DNA from: Spirogloea muscicola
Lineage: Eukaryota > Streptophyta > Zygnematophyceae > Spirogloeales > Spirogloeaceae
Length of the DNA stretch: 22,953 bases
Direction: 5' to 3'
Assembly: GCA_009602725.1 (NCBI GenBank)
Contig: WELB01000072.1
Location: 372,133 to 395,085, forward strand
The notes beneath the pieces were generated by a model. It was not told where the DNA came from and did not search any database. It saw only the letters and a program-made list of their open reading frames with translations. A program made the position numbers and the translations under genes. This document shows positions 1 through 17,220 of this stretch, piece after piece (position 1 is the stretch's first letter; each line of letters begins with the position of its first letter).

Positions 1-1
1 G

Positions 2-3000
2 GGCGGCGCCGGAGCCGCCGCCGCGAGATGGGCGCCAGCGAGGGCGGCCTCTGCCACCGCCGCCGCGGCGGGTGGCGAGCGGGCCAGGCGGCACTTCGTG
101 CTCTTCTACGGTGACGCATCCTGAATCGAACCCTAGACCTCGGATGTTACAGGTGGGCCCTCTGAGCCCTGGGTTCTGGTATTGACTGGACCTCCATCAC
201 TAGGAACCTCAACTGTATTCCTAAGCCCCCAGGGGTGAAGTCCAGGGCCAGCCTGACGTGCATGCGGCTGCTGTACCACGCAGAGTACGTCAAGAACGTT
301 GTGGAAAGGCGGGCGCCACACCGTGCAGCGCATTTGGCGCTCTGCCAGGAGCATGTCGTCCGTGGCGACCTCCTGCTAGGTGGCGCACTGCATGATCCAG
401 TTGACAGTGCCGTCCTCGTCTTTCATGTTGGGCACATTAGCGGTAAGAATAAAGAATAACATTTCAGATTGTGCTCTTGCTGCTGGTACTGTGCAGTGCA
501 GCTCCTCCATGTAACCATGCACATGCGTTGGCACATTGATGCCTAAGCTGAGAACATGGATGCAGAGGCGGAGCAGTTTGCAGCACGGGATCCATACGTG
601 CTGAATGGTCTGGTGACCAAGTGGTGGATCCGCCCGTGGGCAGTGGTCGTTGGGTGCGACCAGAGTGTTGAAAGACTGCCGCCTGTCGACCCCGTTGCTG
701 TCACACCTGGCATTGGGCCGGTGGACGGTGACAATCTGGGACAAGCTGCAGCACTGCCGAGCGATGTTGGTATTTCGGGCATGACGGGGCTTGCTACCTC
801 CGAGGGTCGTGTGGACGGGCTGACATGGTGCTGGGAGGTGCTGTTCTCTTCTGCCTGCATTGACCTTCTTTGCTTTCTCCCTGGTCATTAATTCAACTAT
901 AAGAAAATTTTAGCCGCTTAAAATGCTCATGATTCATTTCAGCGTCAACTGCAACTAGTCTGCTGTGATCACTGATGGAACATCCGTTGCCGTCAGCAAG
1001 ATGTGAGGCAGATAAGTCTGGGCTGGTCATGCAGATGAGGAGCGTCAATGGGCGTACTCTGGACGTCAAGTGCCGGCTGCCCGACAGGTTTTCGGGCCTC
1101 CAGCAGGCGCTTGCAACTTCTGCACAGCAGCGATTTGCGCGCGGGACGATCAACGCCACCCTTACCTTGCAGGTGCCACAGCTCCGCCACAAGTGCCATG
1201 TCTCTTCAATGTGAACACGCTTCCAGCAGGACCTGTTTATGCTGGAAGGGCCAGAGCTAAGAAACTTTCTGAATGGCGCTTCTTGCCTGTAGCAGTCAGA
1301 AGAGGTTGCGGAGAAGGCAAGCAAAATCGTCATCAATGAGGCTGCCGTCAGACAGGTTCTGATGCTATTCCTTGCTCCATCTGTGTCAGGGCACATGCGA
1401 GTAGCGTGAATCTCTGCAGTGGTGTCAGGCCCTTCACCTGAGCAATTCTACGTGCCAAACAGGGCGTCCGCTCCACCACTCGTGGATCAGCATAGTCAGG
1501 GTATGATGAGAAATTTCAAGGAATGTCATGCTGCTGCCATATTGTAAAGAAATCAAGCATTCCAGCCACAAGGCCAACATCAGGCCCTCTCAGCAGCTCC
1601 TATCATGGTGGGCAGGTCCTTGAGGCAGCGGAAGCCCTGGATGTGAAGTTGCCGAAGCTGCAATATTCTCCACCTCTGACACTTGACAGTATCTTGAGAC
1701 TGCCTGTAAGTCATAGCATCAACATGTATTTTGGGCTGTCCTGCATGCTGAGCTGTCTGCAGTAGGTCTCGTAGCTCACTTGCCGGCCTTTCTGTTACCA
1801 TCAAGAGAAAGAGGGCGTCCATTGAGATTGATGGGGAGCATCTTTCCTGACCGACAGGTTCTGACTGACAGGGAATCATAGAGCGGGTGGACTGCAGAAG
1901 CTCTGACAGTCAGGATGGTGAGGACATTCAACAGCTGGAGGCTATCTCTGCAAGGTATTTTCACTGTTGGACCGTGCTACTAGGGGCAACTCCACCATAT
2001 GTAAGGCGCGAGCAAGGACAGCTGTGTGCTTCTAGGCAGGGTAGTGTAGGACTGGCATGGCATTGATACGAGCATTATATAAACACCAGGAGCGATGCAG
2101 AACACCTTTCAAGGGATCATAATGAGTGCAGACGCTTCTGCAGTCAATTTCCACTGCAAAGTTCATCATGGCCCTTGGGCATTGGTTATGACAGCATGGC
2201 GGCCGCTCTGGAGCAGCTGGCCTTGAGCCGCCGGGGCGAGGGTACGAGACTGGCAAGCGTCCTGCGCTCCCACCTGACCGAGATCGCCGTGCTGGTGGAT
2301 CAGGCCGCACAGCTTGCTGAAGCGCAGCCCAAGGCCATGAAGGAGAAGCTGAGGTCACAAGTGAGCAAAGAAATCTCTGCACAGGAAAAGTAATCTGCAT
2401 AGGAATTGTACTCAGGCCTTGCTTTGTTACTGGGAGTCAGGTGCTTTTGTCAATGATATCTTGTACCAGTGCCATAGCCTCGCTTGCTCAGCAGCCAGTC
2501 TGTGATGAGCAGGTTGAGGAACTCCTGGAGACTGTCTTGGAGCTGGACCGGGGCAGGCTTGAGCAGGAGGCTGCGTATTTGGCTACGCGCATGGATGTTC
2601 GGGAAGAGGTGAGCTCTAAGGGGTTAGAGTACTCTGTCTGCTTCCACTCCCATGTGGGAAGGTGATGATTGCATCAGTCTGTCCTCAAGACAGTCTGTCC
2701 TCAAGAGCAACATCCAAAATATTACCACCTTGCATAATATTGTGTGTAGATAGACCATCTAGGCAGCCCACAGGCCTCTTCTGACCTATAGAGTTATGTA
2801 CTTCCACTTTCAGTTGCACATCATTGTTTGCACTTTCTTGTATGTCAGTTGGACAGGTTGCGGATACACGTGAAGTCAGCAGAGGAGCTCCTGATCAGCC
2901 CGAGCAAGTCCAGGTAGGCAGCTTGCCTGAGGCAATGTACAGGCCGGATGTGAGCATTGCACAGGAGCTCTAAGAGCCCCGCTGGTCGTGTGCCAGGCCC

Positions 3001-3360
3001 CTCCAGGAAGTGGTACGTGTAGGGAGGTCACTGGAGTTCTTGACACAGGAGCTTCACAGAGAGGCCAACACGCTTTGCTCCAAGGCAAGATGGCAAATGG
3101 CAGATGGCTTTGATTCAGTAGTCAATCTGTCAAAATCTGAACCTGGATCTGAATGCTTCATGTTCTTGGCTCCTGCTTGAGCATCCTCCTTGCTGATGCA
3201 ACCTCGCCTGCCCTTGCTTCGAACTTGGCATGTAAATGAACAGCTTGCTAAGCATGACACGCTGCTTGTGCAGGCTGCTGATATGGGTTTGACTCAACTG
3301 GGCCTCAGAATGAAGCAGGCAATAGAACAACTGCGGGAGCAAGCTGCAAATGTAGAGTAG
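2..3360 (+). CDS. YCII domain-YicC endoribonuclease fusion protein (5' partial, 12 exons)
   Basis: Exons: 2-110, 284-442, 566-837, 1035-1172, 1296-1355, 1616-1705, 1872-1954, 2195-2360, 2513-2608, 2849-2913, 2997-3084, 3274-3360 (stop TAG 3358-3360). All phases agree; 470 residues are visible. Residues 1-30 are Ala/Arg-rich and resemble the end of an organelle transit peptide; the start codon lies upstream, because the ATG at 28 is out of frame. Residues 31-119 are a YCII domain (HFVLFYE, ERRAPHRAAHLAL, ARDPYVLNGLV, RPWAVVVG). A linker of about 40 residues follows. Residues 161-470 are a full-length YicC protein: GMTG start, MRSVNGRTLDVKCRLP, IVINEAAVRQ, RRGEGTRLA, EQEAAYLATRMDVREE, QELHREANTL, and the end EQLREQAANVE. 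Bacterial YicC proteins are about 290 aa and are endoribonucleases acting on RNA; YCII is a small ferredoxin-like domain of uncertain chemistry. The joint role and organelle targeting are inference. Intron 11 (3085-3273) has a GC donor. Confidence 0.85.
2609..2848 (+). other. Intron 9 of the YCII-YicC gene, with a 16-bp perfect tandem duplication
   Basis: The intron starts GTGAGC and ends GTCAG. It contains two perfect back-to-back copies of CAGTCTGTCCTCAAGA at 2675-2690 and 2691-2706. This looks like a recent small slippage duplication and has no apparent coding effect. Confidence 0.7.
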
Positions 3361-3838
3361 TGCTAACAAGATACACATAGTGAGCACGTTATGTCGTTGC
3401 TTTGGCAAGGTAATGCAGCAATAGAGGCATTCATTGCAGTTCTGACAGCAATAGAATTTACATTGGAGCAAGCAATACTCCATAAGTGAAAGCGCAGGTA
3501 TACTGCGTGTAGTCACTAAGCAAATTAGGGGGCAGAAAAGAGGCTGTCAGTAGGTTGGTATGAGTCTATGTAGGACTGAACATCCATCTTTCCAACCTGT
3601 ACATACCACAAAGTGATTAGGCACACCTCAAGCCTGCAGATTTGAGTCACTCATCATCCTACTTATTACCCCATTGTCGAAGATGCAAGTGCTTTTTGGC
3701 TCAAAGCCTACATTTCTGATGGCGCCAAGCCTGCAATGAGGTATGGGGCAGGTCATAGCGCCTCGGATATGACAGATGCTGGTGATGCAGCACAATATGC
3801 AGCACAATCAAGCTTCTGGGCTGCTGAGGACTGGTGAT
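3361..3838. other. Intergenic region between convergent genes
   Basis: These 478 bases separate the stop of the YCII-YicC gene (+) from the stop of SMC5 (-) and should hold both 3' UTRs and polyadenylation sites. I saw no further exon. A perfect 12-bp tandem pair (ATGCAGCACAAT) lies at 3785-3796 and 3797-3808, just beyond the SMC5 stop. The convergent layout means the two transcripts may overlap at their 3' ends. Confidence 0.6.
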
Positions 3839-11991
<8,153 letters not shown>

Positions 11992-12597
11992 CGATGCAGC
12001 TTTGGATCCAGCTGCGCAGACCGAGCCGGCGGTCGAGTGCGGCGCCCGCTGGACCGCCGAGGCCGCAGGCCGCTGCTGCGGCTGCCGCCCGGCCGGCGCC
12101 GCCTCTCCTCCAGCCAGCGCCTGGAGGCGCCACTGCCAGGCCCCTCGGCCGCGCGCCCTCACCCAAGCGGCGGAGCCTCGCTGAGCACGGCCGTCCACAG
12201 AGCTCGGCAGCGGCGTGCCGGGCGCGCCGCAACCGCCGGCGGCGGGCGGGCGGCGGCAGTGGCGAGCAGGCGAAGGAGCTCCGGGGTTTGAATTGAAACT
12301 GGCGGGCGGGTGAGAACAAAAAGGAACGAAACGCGGCTGCTGATTCGGAAAAGAAAAGATCGTGCATTAGAAAGAAATGTAGGCCAAATGGCCAGGTACA
12401 AAGGCAAGCACATCTAACAATCTACATAACCTACAGCAGATTGACCCGCTCAATAACCACGGGTCAAAACATAAAGGTCACTACTCGATGCATGAATACT
12501 AGATGCCAGGAACGGAGCCCTTCTGCCACCTACTAGAGCTCGCCCAGCTTTCTGGTGCAAGGCACTAGCCTGAGCACGCTGCAAACAGGCCGAAACT
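11992..12597. promoter_or_regulatory. Divergent upstream region of SMC5 and the VTT-domain gene (left part)
   Basis: SMC5 starts at 11991 on the minus strand and the next gene runs on the plus strand beyond the gap, so both promoters should lie in about 11992-12880. The first 300 bases are very GC-rich and CpG-dense; 12300-12597 is more AT-rich. I see no clear TATA box or exon here. The long open frames on both strands in this stretch are GC-composition artefacts. Confidence 0.4.
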
Positions 12598-12634
12598 NNN
12601 NNNNNNNNNNNNNNNNNNNNNNNNNNNNNNNNNN
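12598..12634. other. Assembly gap (37 Ns)
   Basis: A run of 37 N bases directly abuts the poly-T tract. The true gap size and content are unknown. It may hide the 5' UTR or first exon of the downstream VTT-domain gene. Confidence 0.99.
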
Positions 12635-12756
<122 letters not shown>

Positions 12757-12882
12757 CCGCCGCCGACGCCGCCGCCGTCGCCGCCGCCGCCGCCACGGCC
12801 GCCGCCGCCGCGTCGCGGCCTTTGTGTGGAGCTGATTTCGAGCGCCGCCCGGCCCATGTAGCGGCGCTGTGCAGCGGCCGCG

Positions 12883-14833
12883 ATGCTGGACGAGCCGGCC
12901 GTCCTCGTCGACCGCCGGCACGACGCCAGTGCGCCCGCGCCCGCCGCCTTCCGCGCTGTGAACGTGTGCTCAAGTGCTGTGCGGGCGCTCCGGCGTCGGC
13001 GGCGGCGGCGGCGGCGGCGGCTCACGCGCTCCCTGCCGCTTGTGCCGCAGAGCTTGGCGACGAGCTTGGCGATCGCGACGTCGTGCTCGAGGTGGCTGAG
13101 CCTGCGGACGCCGCCGCCGCCGCCGCCGCCGTCGCCGCCACCGCCGGCTGCTTCGGAAGCTGCCTGCTCGGCCGCGGCGGCGCCGAGCCCGTCATCCTGA
13201 GCGGGCTGGCCGACCTCAAGCCCGACCGGCGGCAGTGGGCCCGCAAGCTGCTGCTCCTCGCCGCCGCCTTCCTCGGCTCCCTCGCTGGCCTCCTCGCCTT
13301 CGCCGCCAGCCTGCCCAAGGTACCTCCGCCCGCCGCCATGGACAGGACGCCCCATCTTGCCGTTACGTTTGGGTCTTGTTTGCCTCCAGGACCTCTCAGA
13401 GAGCCACTGAGGGCCCTGCCAGCGGTGGCCAATTGCCTGCGCCAAACTGTCGGTGGCAGGTCAACACCCTGCAGAGCGCGCTTGCCAGCGATGGCGCCGC
13501 CGCCAGCGGGCTTGCGTCGGCGACGGCGGTGGCGCCCGCCGAGCCCCTGCTGCTGCAGGTGCCGCGCAACCTGGCGGAGCTGCGGGCCGTGCGCTCGACG
13601 CTGGACCTCTATAGCGACCAGTATGAGACACAGGTGCGGCAGCAGCAGAGGAGCAGCGCCTGTTGTGGGCGGGCCGTAAACTGAATCTTAACCTAAACTT
13701 AACCTAAACCCAAGAGCTTGTTATGTGGCAACGTTGGAGCGCTTGGCAGCAAGAGGCCCTCTTAGGTGCTCGGCACCTAGAAGGACCATATTGCCAGTTG
13801 GCGAGTGTGACTAGCCATTCTTGCCGATGCTTTGTGTGACTCAACTGGGTGCTCGGAGTTGGCATGGCTGTGCCAGGTTGTGGTCGGCTTCTCCTGCCTC
13901 TATCTCTTCCTCCAGACGTTTGTCGTGCCGGGCTGCCTCTTCCTCAACCTCCTCGCCGGCTCCCTCTTCGACTTCTACGAGGCCCTCGCACTCATAACGG
14001 CAAGCTTCGCTGCTCTCTGACCTATTATTGGCCAGGCTGACAAAGCATCTGCTCTGTGCAGGGGCTGCGGCAAGCTTGTCGCTGCTGAGCTGACTGCAGC
14101 CTCTCCTCGCTTGCCGGCTCACAAGAGGTGCTCGTGGCCCTGGCGTGAATTGCAGGTCCTCGTGGTGCTGGGTTCATCCCTGTGCTACTGCTTGTCCAGC
14201 CTGGTTCTCCGCGAGATTGTGTACCACTACTTCCCTGCCAAGTGCGAGGCGCTCAGCCGTGAGGTGCACAAGCACCGCCACAGCCTCGTCAACTACATGC
14301 TCGTGCTGCGCATCACGCAGGTCTTGCCCAACTGGTTTGTCAACATCGGCTCCCCCCTCATCTCTGTACCCTTCAGGTCCCCTTCGAATCCCTGATACTG
14401 CTCCTGCTCCACTAAGAGTCTCTGCTTTGCCCTGCAGCACAACCTCTGATTAGGCTGGTCTTGCAAAATGCCTGTCCACATCTTGCTAGGTCTTGCCAAT
14501 CTAAATGCTTCATCCAGCTACTAGCAACATCATGTCATCCTGTGTAGTGATATTGCGTTGTACTTTCTGCATTTCCTTGTGTTTTTCTCAAGTACTTGGC
14601 GTGTGAAAGCAAAGTTCTGATGTCCTTGTTGCAGACCATTTTTCCTCGCCACTCTGTTGGGCTCCATACCTGGGAGCTGGGTGCAGATAAAGGCCGGCAG
14701 GATTCTTTCACGGCTCAATTCAGTCAGAGATTTGTACGATGCACAAACAATCCTGACTGTTGTATTGATTGCAGGGCTATCTTTCCTTCCAGTAGTGATT
14801 CGGAGGCAGATGTCTACCTCCAAACTTGTATAA
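12883..14833 (+). CDS. VTT/DedA-domain membrane protein, TMEM41-like (6 predicted exons; start uncertain)
   Basis: Well supported exons: 13051-13319, 13460-13633, 13877-13999, 14156-14376, 14635-14833 (stop TAA 14831-14833), with consistent phases. The first exon is unresolved: ATG 12883 with a donor after 12928 fits the phase (343 aa in total), but the start may lie upstream in the gap. The protein shows a TM segment (KLLLLAAAFLGSLAGLLAF), the family pre-domain VPRNLAELRAVRSTLDLYSD, then the VTT core: VVVGFSCLYLFLQTFVVPGC, LLAGSLFDFYEALALIT, LGSSLCYCLSSLVL, LRITQVLPNWFVNIGSP, VPFRPFFLATLLGSIPGSWV, and a last TM (TILTVVLIAGLSFLPVVI). TMEM41/VMP1 proteins are ER phospholipid scramblases needed for lipid handling and autophagy; the same job here is inference. 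The intron at 14000-14155 has a GC donor. TMEM41 fits better than plain DedA because of the PNW and FLQTF motifs. Confidence 0.85.
13687..13711. repeat. Short telomere-like tandem in an intron of the VTT gene
   Basis: Two perfect adjacent copies of CTTAACCTAAA (13687-13697, 13698-13708) end in CCC. The reverse complement reads GGGTTTAGGTTAAGTTTAGG, close to the plant and green-algal telomere unit TTTAGGG. It lies just inside the intron 13634-13876. It is short and degenerate, so the telomere link is tentative. Confidence 0.4.
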
Positions 14834-15288
14834 GTGGCATACTGTTACGTAGTGGCATTTCGCCCACCAGCATTGAGCAAGTTGTGTCTGAAGCACTAGT
14901 GTGACTTTCGCTATGCTTAGTACGCAGGAAAATGTCATGCCCCAGGGTGTAGAATGCCATTGGATTTTGATAGGACCGACTAGCAGGAAAGGAGGTGACA
15001 TATGATAGATCACGTGGCAGGCAAGCAACCAAAGCAAGTGTGGAAGTATGAAATCATGGAAATGAAGGGACGCTAGCGAGGTAATCAACTAAACACGGTA
15101 ATCAAATAAGCACACTATCATCATGGGTTCTATTTCACAGCAGGAATTTGTCGTGGATGAGTACAAGTGAATCTATTGGCCTCCTCGAGCTCATCGTGAG
15201 CCCTTTTGAGACCAAGACGGAGCAAGTCAACAGACACCCACACTATCAATTCGCCCGTGATCCCCCGTCCACGCGGCCGTGACAGAGT
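14834..15288. other. Downstream flank of the VTT gene; no gene seen
   Basis: This stretch holds the presumed 3' UTR of the VTT-domain gene and then unique-looking sequence. Short open frames occur on both strands, but none shows family motifs, plausible splice joins or consistent codon character. Confidence 0.4.
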
Positions 15289-15915
15289 CTAACACATGGG
15301 TGGCCTCCTGTGGCAACTCTTCGCGTCCGCCTGGACTGCCTTTAGCGTCTCCATGAATGTGCCAGCGGTCATTCCATGTGCCATAAGCACATGTAGGCCG
15401 GTCCAATAGGCGCCAGCCGTGCATACGAGTGTGTCGTCTGAGGTAATGGCTCCTGAGAGCTCCCAGTTACTGCAGATGCACTCCAGAACTTGTCCCAAGC
15501 GCTCCGGTGTCTGAGCTGCCACCCAGAAGTGAATGGCGGTGGGCTTTCATGGACCCGCCACCCATTCCCTCCATGCGAGGAAGCGACCGCAGTCCTCCTC
15601 GAGGTTTGTTGGGGGAGGAGGCAGCTCATCATGCTCCGACTCTATTGTCTCAAGGCGGTGCACCTCCGCATCGTAGGCGGCGTCCACCCTGGCTTCATCG
15701 AGACTGAACAAAGCGTAAGCATGGGATCGATGTAGCGCATCTGTATAGAAGCGCGTTTTGGGCCCAGCTTCGACAAGGGCCTCGATGTCGATTTCAGATA
15801 GTCGGAAGGCCGCCATAAAAGTCGTCAGAGGTGTGGGAGCAGGTTGTACCCCGTGCTCCTGCAATGCGCATCCGCATCCAGGGAGACGCTGCGTCCTGCA
15901 ATTTGACTGTTCTTA
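15289..15915 (-). pseudogene. Unidentified ORF interrupted by one in-frame TGA
   Basis: On the minus strand one frame is open from just below a stop near 15915 down to TGA at 15547-15549, then continues in the same frame to TGA at 15289-15291. Together this is about 200 codons with one internal stop. The first part is acidic with an even residue mix (LSEIDIEALVEAGPKTRF, HRSHAYALFSLDEARVD), ending WREWVAGP. The second part reads FWVAAQTPERLGQVLECI and VCTAGAYWTGLHVLMAHGM. Both have protein-like composition, unlike nearby noise. I recognise no family. It could be a decayed gene or retroelement ORF, or exons split by a small intron around the stop. A TGCAG stands just upstream (minus strand, about 15896-15900) and could be a splice acceptor. 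Confidence 0.35.
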
Positions 15916-16870
15916 GTTGACTGATGGCCTCTCACAGCCACCAGTCAATCTGGCCGCGCTTTCTCTTTTAGTTGGGCCCAGGAGAGCGCCGGAATAGTGG
16001 CCAGCTCCCTCGTGGCCTCGCGGAGTTCCTTTGGACAGAGAGGCCGCGCGACCGGCTGCCGTGCTCGTTACAAAGAGAAAGAAGGCGCGCGGTGCGCATG
16101 GCTTACAAGGGGTTACATCGAGTCAATGCAGTGTTGAGGCAGGAGAGAGCTTCATAGGTGGACATCACCGTGACGACGACTCTGCCGGACGAAGCCGCGC
16201 GCGCGCGAAGCAGAGCGCCTCTCGGACGATACGCCTGGCGACGATGCCGCGTGCACGTGCGGTATGAAGCCCGGAGCCTCGGACCGTACTTAGCTCCACG
16301 GGGAGAAGGCGGCCGGTGCGCATGAAATTGAAAGGGAGGCCTTACAAATGTCCTGTTAATCAGTAATGAGCTGGCTAAGGGGGACACTGTTATCCCCGAG
16401 TGAGCACATGCATATCTGAACAAGCTATACTGAAATACCACGGGGTGTCCAAAGGTACCCGCACCGTTTGGGCCCATACCGGTAGATACGATACGATCAT
16501 GTACAAATATACGATCACCGGCACTGTTAGTACTCCCAAACGGAGGGAACGGTACAGCGCAGGCTTACTTGCTTGCTCCTGGGCATTCGTTTCTGAGTAA
16601 AATGCACTCCCAGCCGTTTGGGGTTTGAGGGTTAGACGAGGGGGACTACCTGCTTGTCAGAGGGGGAAGGTAACGCTTATGCACTCCTTGGGGAGTTGCT
16701 TGAAGAGGGGCCTTCGCATCGAGGGTACATATGAGTGGACGGAAGTCGCCCGCTAGAGATCGGATGGTATTACTCTCCTCCAACCCCTTTTAAGAAATAA
16801 GAGCAAATGCGTTGCTGAGGAGTGACTGGATGCTAGGGATATGAAGTAATGCTGTGGCAGTAGCGCATGA
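15916..16870. other. Region without a recognisable gene
   Basis: The sequence is mixed in composition. A stretch near 16081-16110 and another near 16300-16345 share a GGTGCGCATG word with related flanks, suggesting an old duplication. No coding frame with recognisable motifs or phase-consistent splice sites was found on either strand. Confidence 0.35.
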
Positions 16871-17035
16871 GATGCACTGCATAGCCTGAGGGCATTTATT
16901 AAAATGCACAAAGACCTAGATGAGGTGGACATTACCCCTGACCTGCAGAATCTTCTCCTTGAGGGCATCAATGAGGCTGCCTCAAGCCCTGTCATGCGCA
17001 AGGGCGTCAATGCGAGATGGCGTCGATTGGTCTAG
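16871..17035 (+). other. Coding-like fragment of unknown origin (54 codons plus stop)
   Basis: The frame is open after a TGA at 16868-16870 and ends at TAG 17033-17035. The translation is protein-like and acidic (MHKDLDEVDITPDLQNLLLE, GINEAASSPVMRK, ARWRRLV) with good use of all three codon positions, unlike surrounding sequence. It could be a terminal exon or a transposon ORF remnant. It ends where the retroelement relic on the opposite strand appears to end, so it may mark the insertion flank. I do not recognise a family. Confidence 0.25.
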
Positions 17036-17207
17036 ATAGGGACAGATGCTGACGTATGCAGACTCCGTGATACACAAACTAAATAATAAGTTGGTTGCGT
17101 TGGCCAGGCTAACAAGAAGGCAGTCCGATAGGAGGCCAGCGTACGACAATCGTTGATCTCACACAATGTCAATGGAAAAAGCAGAGGTGCAAATCTGACC
17201 CTGTTAA

Positions 17208-17220
17208 CTCCCCCCTCCCC
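17208..17220 (-). other. Candidate polypurine tract of the gypsy-like element
   Basis: On the minus strand a 13-base all-purine run of G with two A residues directly follows the PHD-finger coding stretch. In LTR retrotransposons such a tract primes plus-strand DNA synthesis immediately before the 3' LTR. The 3' LTR would then begin near 17207 and run to lower coordinates, perhaps to about 17036. I could not confirm an LTR because no second copy is in the window. Confidence 0.35.

Noticed and set aside
28-116. ATG at 28 as the start of the first gene
   Set aside because: It is out of frame with the YCII-coding exon 1; the true start is upstream of the window.
376-888. 170-codon minus-strand ORF
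   Set aside because: It is antisense to YCII exons 2 and 3 and has no recognisable motif.
1796-1859. Possible YicC exon reading IEIDGE after SILRLP
   Set aside because: It needs a frameshift and has a stop; the exon at 1872-1954 (GIIERVD) joins in phase and fits the family.
16103-16477. 124-codon minus-strand ORF
   Set aside because: Composition is Arg/Pro-rich with no domain or splice support; probably chance in GC-rich DNA.
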